This document shows, one piece after another, positions 58,647 to 64,000 of a stretch of 64,000 nt of DNA; positions within the stretch are counted from its first letter, which is position 1; each line of letters begins with the position of its first letter. The notes beneath the pieces are model-generated. The model had not been told where the DNA came from, did no database searches, and worked only from the letters and a program-made list of their open reading frames with translations. Origin of the DNA: Chthonomonas sp. GTDB taxonomy: Bacteria > Armatimonadota > Fimbriimonadia > Fimbriimonadales > Fimbriimonadaceae. Location: NCBI GenBank assembly GCA_016788425.1, contig JAEURQ010000004.1, positions 1-64,000 of the forward strand, in the 5' to 3' direction. The position numbers were made by a program, and so were the translations under genes.

Positions 58647-60479
58647 ATGCCCCCCGCCATTCGCAACATCGGCATTATCGCGCACGTCGACCACGGAAAA
58701 ACGACCCTGGTAGACGCCATTTTCCGTCAAGCCGGTCTGTTCCGCGAAAACCAACACGTCGCCGAACGCGTGATGGACTCCAACGATTTGGAGCGCGAAA
58801 AGGGCATCACCATTCTTTCCAAGGTCGCCAGCGTGCGCTACAAGGGCGTGAAAATCAACATCGTTGACACCCCCGGCCACGCCGATTTCGGCGGCGAAGT
58901 CGAGCGTGTGCTCAGCATGGTGGATGGCGTGCTGCTCATCGTCGACGCCAACGAGGGCCCCAAACCGCAAACCCGATTTGTCCTGCGCAAGGCGTTCGAT
59001 AACAAGCTCAAGCCGGTGGTCTGCGTCAACAAGGTGGACCGCGAAGGCGCCCGCCCGCTGGAGGCCTACGACAAAACTCTCGACCTGTTTATCGATCTCG
59101 GCGCCAACGAAGACGACCTGTTTTTCCCGCACCTCTACACCAGCGGCGCGTCCGGCTTTGCCCGTTCGGAACCGAACGGGAAAGAAACCGATATGCGCGA
59201 GCTGTTCGAGATGATCGTCAACGCGATCGCCCCGCCCGAAGCTGACCTCGACGCCCCATTTTTGCTGCAAGTCAACAACCTCGATTACAGCGAGTACCTC
59301 GGTCGCATGTTCGGTGGCAAGGTCATCCGCGGCAAGATCAAGGTAGGGGATCGCATGGAGCACCAACGCGAGGGCTCCGATAAGCGAATCGGCTTCAACG
59401 TCACCAAGCTTTGGATCTACGAAGGCATCCAACTGAAGGAAGTGGAGCAGGTGGAAGCCGGCGAAATCGTCATGCTTAGTGGCCTCAGCGACGTGCTCAT
59501 CAGCGACACCATCAGCGTGCCGGATACCACGCCGCCGCTGCCGAGCATCAAGGTCGAGCCGAGCACCCTGACCATGAACTTTTACGCCAACAACTCGCCG
59601 CTGGCCGGCAAAGATGGCGGCAAGTTCCTGACCATCCACAAGATCAAGGAGCGCATCGAAAAGGAAGAGGCGGTCAGCGTGAGCATTAAGCTGGACAAGG
59701 GTTCCGCGGCCGATACGGTGAAGGTTTCCGCGCGCGGCGAACTGCAGCTGGCGATCCTGATTGAAACCATGCGCCGCGAGGGTTACGAAATGCAGATTAG
59801 CCGCCCGCAGGTTATCTTTAAGCGCGACGAGCAAGGCGACCTTACCGAGCCCTACGAAGTGGTGGCGTTGGAAATGCCGGACGATTCGCTCGGTACCGTC
59901 ATGGAAGACCTGGCCCGCCGACGCGGCGAACTGCGCGACATGGCCAGCCAAGAAAACGGCACCACCCGTGTGGAATATCACATTCCCACGCGCGGCCTCA
60001 TCGGGTTCCGCTCGAACTACCTCACCATGACCCGCGGTCTGGGCATTGCCAACTCGATTTTCGATGGCTATCACCCGTACAAGGGCGAAGTCGAAAGCCG
60101 CTCGCAAGGCGCGCTCATCGCCAAGGATCCGGGCAAAATCACCCGCTACGCCTACGAAGATGTGCAGGAGCGCGGGACGATGTTCTACGAAGTCAGCACC
60201 GAGGTGTACGGCGGCATGATCATCGGCGCGTGCTCGCGCGATGAGGATATGGTGGTGAACATCACCAAGCAAAAGGCGGCCACCAACATGCGCTCGGCCA
60301 ACGCCGATTCGACCACGGTTTTGGATCAGCACCGCGACTTTTCGCTGGAGCAAGCTCTCGGCTGGCTTCGCGATGACGAGCTGCTCGAGGTGACGCCGAA
60401 GATGCTGCGCTTCCGCAAGAAGGTTCTGGATCATAGCGAGCGCCGTGTGATCGAGCGTCGAGCCGAACTCCCGGTGTAG
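58647..60479 (+). CDS. typA: Ribosome-associated GTPase TypA/BipA
   Basis: 610 residues. The G domain has AHVDHGKTT, the switch [10 protein letters not shown] and NKVD. EF-G-like domains III and V follow, with the TypA-specific C-terminal domain ([71 protein letters not shown]). TypA helps ribosome assembly under stress. The gene lies just past the cassette array and probably marks its chromosomal edge. Confidence 0.96.
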   Translation: MPPAIRNIGIIAHVDHGKTTLVDAIFRQAGLFRENQHVAERVMDSNDLEREKGITILSKVASVRYKGVKINIVDTPGHADFGGEVERVLSMVDGVLLIVDANEGPKPQTRFVLRKAFDNKLKPVVCVNKVDREGARPLEAYDKTLDLFIDLGANEDDLFFPHLYTSGASGFARSEPNGKETDMRELFEMIVNAIAPPEADLDAPFLLQVNNLDYSEYLGRMFGGKVIRGKIKVGDRMEHQREGSDKRIGFNVTKLWIYEGIQLKEVEQVEAGEIVMLSGLSDVLISDTISVPDTTPPLPSIKVEPSTLTMNFYANNSPLAGKDGGKFLTIHKIKERIEKEEAVSVSIKLDKGSAADTVKVSARGELQLAILIETMRREGYEMQISRPQVIFKRDEQGDLTEPYEVVALEMPDDSLGTVMEDLARRRGELRDMASQENGTTRVEYHIPTRGLIGFRSNYLTMTRGLGIANSIFDGYHPYKGEVESRSQGALIAKDPGKITRYAYEDVQERGTMFYEVSTEVYGGMIIGACSRDEDMVVNITKQKAATNMRSANADSTTVLDQHRDFSLEQALGWLRDDELLEVTPKMLRFRKKVLDHSERRVIERRAELPV

Positions 60480-60492
60480 ACAACCGCCCGCC

Positions 60493-61395
60493 ATGCCCGA
60501 GCTGCCCGATATCACGCTCTACCAGGTTCGCCTGCGCGAGCGGCTGGTGGGGCAGTCGGTCACCAACATCGGCGTGTGGTCCATGTTCGTCCTTCGCTCG
60601 GTGGAGGTGGCCCCGCGCGACCTTATCGGCGACACCGTACGCGACGTGTTCCGCGTCGGCAAACGCCTGGTTTTCGAATTTGAATCCGGTCGGACTCTTA
60701 TTGTCCACCTCATGATCTCGGGCCGGTTTGTGTGGCGCGAAGGCGAGAAGCTCGCCCGCCCCAAGGCGCGCGATATTCTCTGGGGAATTGAGTTTCCTAA
60801 CGGAGTTCTTTCGGTGGCCGAAGCATCTAAAAAGAAGCGTAGCTCGCTGCACATCCTCCCCGATCGAGCCAGCGCGGAGCGATTGGGTCGCGGCGGCGAA
60901 GACGTTCGCGCAATGAAAACCGAACGGTTCCAAACTATTCTGCAGCAAGAGAATCGCACGCTCAAGCGTGCGCTGGCCAACCCTTCGTGGTTCGATGGCA
61001 TCGGCAACGCGTTCTCGGATGAGATTCTGTTCCACGCCAAGCTCAGTCCCATGCGCCTAACGCAAGCGCTCAAACCAGAGGAAATCCAGAGATTACATGA
61101 GGCGGCGAAGCAAACTTTAGAAATGTGGACCGAACGGCTCCAAAATGAAATCAAGGAGTTTCCGAAGCCGAGCCAGGTCACCGCGTTCCGGCCCGACTTC
61201 GCCACGCACGGCAAGTTCGGCAAGCCATGTCCGGTGTGCGGGGTGCCGATCCAGCGCATTGTGTACGCCGAGAACGAGACGAACTACTGCGCCCGCTGTC
61301 AAAACGAAGATCGGATTCTCGCGGATCGCGGCCTCAGCCGTCTGCTGAAGGATGACTGGCCGCGGACCGTCGAGCAAATGCTTGGGGAGGAATAA
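60493..61395 (+). CDS. Fpg/Nei-family DNA glycosylase
   Basis: 300 residues starting PELPD, where Pro2 is the nucleophile and Glu3 a catalytic acid. Lys in VGKRLVFEF is the conserved beta-strand Lys. It has the helix-two-turn-helix (NPSWFDGIGNAFSDEILF) and a C-terminal zinc finger CPVCGVPIQRIVYAENETNYCARCQ. It removes oxidised bases from DNA. The PELPDITLY start, instead of PELPEVE, sets it apart from classical MutM, so I give no symbol. It lies 13 bases after typA. Confidence 0.88.
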   Translation: MPELPDITLYQVRLRERLVGQSVTNIGVWSMFVLRSVEVAPRDLIGDTVRDVFRVGKRLVFEFESGRTLIVHLMISGRFVWREGEKLARPKARDILWGIEFPNGVLSVAEASKKKRSSLHILPDRASAERLGRGGEDVRAMKTERFQTILQQENRTLKRALANPSWFDGIGNAFSDEILFHAKLSPMRLTQALKPEEIQRLHEAAKQTLEMWTERLQNEIKEFPKPSQVTAFRPDFATHGKFGKPCPVCGVPIQRIVYAENETNYCARCQNEDRILADRGLSRLLKDDWPRTVEQMLGEE

Positions 61396-61397
61396 GA

Positions 61398-61483
61398 TGG
61401 TGGGCAGAGCAGGATTCGAACCTGCGTAGGCTCTCGCCGACAGATTTACAGTCTGTTCCCATTGGCCACTCGGGCATCTGCCC
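61398..61483 (-). tRNA. tRNA-Tyr (GTA)
   Basis: The minus strand folds as an 86-nt class II tRNA: acceptor GGGCAGA/TCTGCCC, discriminator A, encoded CCA, D arm GCCCGAGTGGCCAATGGG, anticodon arm CAGACTGTAAATCTG with anticodon GTA, a long variable arm (GGCGAGAGCC) and T arm CAGGTTCGAATCCTG. A -10 TATAAC precedes it (plus-strand 61497-61502). Confidence 0.95.
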
Positions 61484-61512
61484 CCAACGCAAAGACGTTA
61501 TACCACGTTCTT

Positions 61513-62373
61513 TTAGTTTGCGTCCCAGAGGTAGGCGCCGCGATCAATAATTCTGCCTTGCCAGCGGGGCTTCATGTCGCAACCCACTGTGCTCGCCGGG
61601 AGCGAGCGGCGAACCACCGCGCCATCGAGCATCGCCTGGTTCATGGTGCCGCCGTGGAATGCCCAAGCGCCGCCATAAACAAGCTTCTTATCGTGAAAAT
61701 CGAGGCTCCAGCCCGGTGAAAGGCTCGCTTGGTTGTAAACCGGCGAGACCGAACCAAGGGTATCAAGGCTCGCGCCTCCTTCAAAAGAGAATCGGCAGGG
61801 CGGCAACACAATGTAGTTGCCTCCGCCAGTCGTGCGACCACCAGAAATTTCCCACGCCGTCTCAGCGAACAAAATCGTGCCGCTGGGGTTGGTCACCTGC
61901 GATTGTTGCACCGGCGCGACGTACCACTCGGAACCGCTGTAGTAGGCGGGCGAAAGATTCAAGGCGTTGTAGCCGTAGTTAGTGCGCTCCGCCCAGCGAT
62001 ATGCCAAAGCGTCGGCATCTCGCATCAGCGAGGAGGGGTCGTTCAGGCTGGTGTCCGGATGCTTAAAGGTGTCGCTCGGACAGCGGAACATCTTGAAATT
62101 GCGCGTGTAGGGAAGCAAAAGCTGCGGCCAGCGGCGGTCGTAAACCGGGGTTTGGTCGGTGTCGGAGCGGTACTGCGCTGGCATTAGGCCATCGTCGTAC
62201 TCACTGGCGTAGAGGCCCGTTGCCAAGCCAAGTTGCTTCAATTGGGTGGCGCAAACGGCGTGCGTACCCTGAGCACGGGCGCGCTGGAACACGGGGAACA
62301 ATAGAGCGCTCAAAATCGCGATGACCATGATCACCACAATGAGCTCAATTAAGGTAAATGCTCGCTCCCTCAT
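61513..62373 (-). CDS. Prepilin-like protein (H-X9-DG family)
   Basis: 286 residues with leader RERAFTLIELIVVIMVIAILSALLFPVFQRARAQ and a globular domain. The C-terminal signature AFHGGTMNQAMLDG is an exact His-x9-Asp-Gly. Four Cys-containing segments occur (HAVCAT, MFRCPS, LPPCRF, TVGCDM). It stands alone, divergent from nothing, between tRNA-Tyr and the acetyltransferase. It is one of four prepilin-like genes in the window. Confidence 0.88.
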   Translation of the reverse strand: MRERAFTLIELIVVIMVIAILSALLFPVFQRARAQGTHAVCATQLKQLGLATGLYASEYDDGLMPAQYRSDTDQTPVYDRRWPQLLLPYTRNFKMFRCPSDTFKHPDTSLNDPSSLMRDADALAYRWAERTNYGYNALNLSPAYYSGSEWYVAPVQQSQVTNPSGTILFAETAWEISGGRTTGGGNYIVLPPCRFSFEGGASLDTLGSVSPVYNQASLSPGWSLDFHDKKLVYGGAWAFHGGTMNQAMLDGAVVRRSLPASTVGCDMKPRWQGRIIDRGAYLWDAN

Positions 62374-62391
62374 GCCGCTACCTTGTTTATA

Positions 62392-63156
62392 TTAACGCAT
62401 TTTGTGGGGATTTGTATAGATTTTTACCGAACCTATTTCAATTCCTCCTCGTTCGCGATACCAAACCACCATGCGGCTGTCGGCTTGGAAGGTGAAAATC
62501 TTGCCTCGGGCGGAGGCCTGAGCCTGGCAAAAGTGCAGGATTCCCGAACCCACACCCTCGCGGCGACGTCGCGGCGCGACGCAGAGGTTATACATGCCGA
62601 GCGATTCGGGGCGATCTACGAGCATCACCGCGCCTTCCGGCGGGCTGCCCGGCGAGCCACACACCCATAGCTCAAACGGCGAGCGCAAGTTGGCTTCCAT
62701 GACAAACCGCCTTAGAGCCGGGTCGCGGCGACTGAAGAACGTGCCGACCATAAAGTCAATCACGGTGCGACGCTCGGCGTCGGTCTCCACCAGCCGCATC
62801 GCGGCGGGCACATCGTCGGGGTCGGCGGGGCGGGTCATCAGGGCGAGCGAGTATTCCAGCGTGAAGCCCTCAGCCATGAGCCACAGCCCCAAGTCTTCGG
62901 GCTGGTCGCCCGAAGCCTGAAACACGCGAAACGCCTTGCTTCGCCCCGATGCCAACCGGAAATCCGCGACGACCTGCGCGACGTCGGCCTCCGGAATCTG
63001 GCAGTCAATCACCATATTGCAAATCGTGAGCGGCGCGGTGGAGACGGTTTGCGTGAACTGGCCGCGCTGATGCACGCTTGTGCCGGGCACGTTTCGCGCG
63101 AGTTCGACATAGGTGTGTCGCAGATTGTCGCGGGCCGCGCGCAGATCGTCGTTCAA
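62392..63156 (-). CDS. GNAT-family acetyltransferase
   Basis: 254 residues. The N-terminal half resembles a degenerate GNAT-like domain (QIPEADVAQVVADF, DLGLWLMAEGFTLEYSLALM). The C-terminal half is a typical GNAT fold with acetyl-CoA-binding MYNLCVAPRRRREGVGSGILHFCQAQASARG and a final strand VVWYRERGGIEIG. The substrate is unknown. It overlaps the hydrolase gene by 4 bases, so both are in one operon. Confidence 0.82.
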   Translation of the reverse strand: MNDDLRAARDNLRHTYVELARNVPGTSVHQRGQFTQTVSTAPLTICNMVIDCQIPEADVAQVVADFRLASGRSKAFRVFQASGDQPEDLGLWLMAEGFTLEYSLALMTRPADPDDVPAAMRLVETDAERRTVIDFMVGTFFSRRDPALRRFVMEANLRSPFELWVCGSPGSPPEGAVMLVDRPESLGMYNLCVAPRRRREGVGSGILHFCQAQASARGKIFTFQADSRMVVWYRERGGIEIGSVKIYTNPHKMR

Positions 63157-64000
63157 AGCACGAAGCTCCAGCTGAGGCGGGGGCGCACGGGTTGCTTCGG
63201 CCCCACCGCCACGCCGATGCTCACGCTCTTACTCAGCTGGAAGTTGGGGTACAGCGAGATGTTGCGCGGCGACAGCTGGAGGCTCAGGTTGGCTCCGGCG
63301 GGGTCACCGAGCAGGTTCACACCGCCAAACACTTCGAGCCCTTGGTTCGGAGTGAGGCTCGCGCCAAAGCGCAGCGTGGGCGCGCGCAGGTTCCGCGGGC
63401 GATATCCGACTCCGGCGAACGCGCTCGCGAAAAACTCGGTTTGCGACCGCAGGATGGGCCGTGCGATGAGAACGCCACCGAAGTGGCCCGTATCCATGCG
63501 CTCGACGGCGGGGTTGCTCAGCGCGGCAATCAGGCGATCCGCCGACTGGCCCGGGATAATCGTGTCGAACTGGGCTCTGACCACCAGCGCCGGACGCGGC
63601 GCGCTTGCTTTCAGCAGCGGCTCGGGCTCCACGCTCGCGAGTTCGCGGCGCAGCCCATCCTCGGTGTAGCCTTGTCGCCGGAGTTCGTCGCGCACCGCGA
63701 CCACGCGGCTGGATCGCCATACGATGTGGGCGAGGTCCACGCCGCCAATAAGGTAGCACTGCGGGCCAATGCGCGGTTCCACGGCGCTTGCCGAGGCCGC
63801 CACAATCGCGCCGAGACTTGTGCCCGAGATGCCGATCGCGCCGCGCCGGAATTCGGGATGCGTTTCCATCCAATCAATCGTGCGGCGTACGTCTTGCGTG
63901 GCCTGCACCATCGTCTCGCGCAAGGCGGCGGGGTCGGGACGCACGGCGAGTTGACCGCTGGAAACTCCGCGCGGTGACCGCCGCATGTGGAACGGTAGGG
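63153..64000 (-). CDS. Alpha/beta hydrolase with C-terminal beta-rich tail, 5' end missing
   Basis: The frame is open to the window edge, so the start lies beyond 64000; at least 281 residues are visible. The nucleophile elbow is GISGTSLGA (Ser in GTSLG), the acid probably Asp in RAQFDTIIPG and the base His in DTGHFGG. After the hydrolase domain, about 85 residues read as alternating beta strands (NLRAPTLRFGASLTPNQGLEVFGGVNLLGDPAGANLSLQLSPRNISLYPNFQLSKSVSIGVAVG), like a small barrel or surface domain. That tail is unusual for the family. Confidence 0.75.
   Translation of the reverse strand, partial: LPFHMRRSPRGVSSGQLAVRPDPAALRETMVQATQDVRRTIDWMETHPEFRRGAIGISGTSLGAIVAASASAVEPRIGPQCYLIGGVDLAHIVWRSSRVVAVRDELRRQGYTEDGLRRELASVEPEPLLKASAPRPALVVRAQFDTIIPGQSADRLIAALSNPAVERMDTGHFGGVLIARPILRSQTEFFASAFAGVGYRPRNLRAPTLRFGASLTPNQGLEVFGGVNLLGDPAGANLSLQLSPRNISLYPNFQLSKSVSIGVAVGPKQPVRPRLSWSFVL

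Noticed and set aside
58383-60515. 710-codon open frame antisense to typA
   Set aside because: It covers typA exactly and has no recognisable domain; a shadow of GC-rich codon use.

Overview
The window looks like chromosome from a diderm bacterium of the Armatimonadota, probably Fimbriimonadia. The evidence is four scattered prepilin-like genes with the [22 protein letters not shown] leader typical of that phylum, a ubiquitin-like UBact gene beside a proteasome beta subunit (a set described in Armatimonadetes among others), an OmpM-type SLH/coiled-coil/beta-barrel protein, and Kdo synthesis (kdsD). This placement is inferred from gene content; no rRNA gene is present.

Layout. 1-8900 is visibly lower in GC and looks like an integrated element: the end of a DNA methyltransferase, a large type III-like helicase-nuclease with a possible C-terminal HEPN domain, a tyrosine integrase, an unknown gene, an excisionase-like HTH protein and a primase-helicase. 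It abuts the 3' end of tRNA-Lys(CTT). 9.0-13.3 kb holds a CBM9-like protein, envelope proteins, a prepilin, a VOC protein and a FlgM-like gene behind a c-di-GMP-I riboswitch. 13.3-16.0 kb is a low-GC patch with a 596-aa ORFan and a possible structured RNA. 16-31.9 kb is ordinary chromosome: a secreted dockerin-type protein, prepilins, a sugar isomerase/oxidoreductase pair, a four-gene ABC transporter operon ending in NamZ, tRNA-Val, an ECF sigma/anti-sigma pair, kdsD-purE, a short cobalamin riboswitch in front of a prepilin gene, and the OmpM-like protein. 31.9-38.6 kb is mostly a minus-strand run of dehydrogenase E1 subunits, ABC proteins and an aminopeptidase.

38.6-49.2 kb is the translation cluster: rpsN-rpsH-rplF-rplR-rpsE-rpmD-rplO-secY-adk-map-infA-rpmJ-rpsM-rpsK-rpoA-rplQ-truA-rplM-rpsI. 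The block begins at rpsN, and rpsD is missing between rpsK and rpoA. It is followed by a compact dop-like/UBact/prcB operon.

52.6-58.6 kb is the most unusual stretch. Five copies (one only half) of an approximately 80-bp palindromic repeat divide a low-GC run of small, mostly membrane or unknown genes into four cassettes. Three copies are followed by a matching promoter (TTGYTY, 17 bp, TATAMT) and a related leader with a conserved hairpin that overlaps a small start codon. One cassette gene is an NTF2-fold immunity protein. No integrase, transposase or canonical attC box is visible. The window closes with typA, an Fpg/Nei glycosylase, tRNA-Tyr, a prepilin, a GNAT protein and a partial alpha/beta hydrolase.

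Many promoters in the window sit so close to the start codon (-10 box 6-9 bases before ATG/GTG) that leaderless mRNAs are likely.
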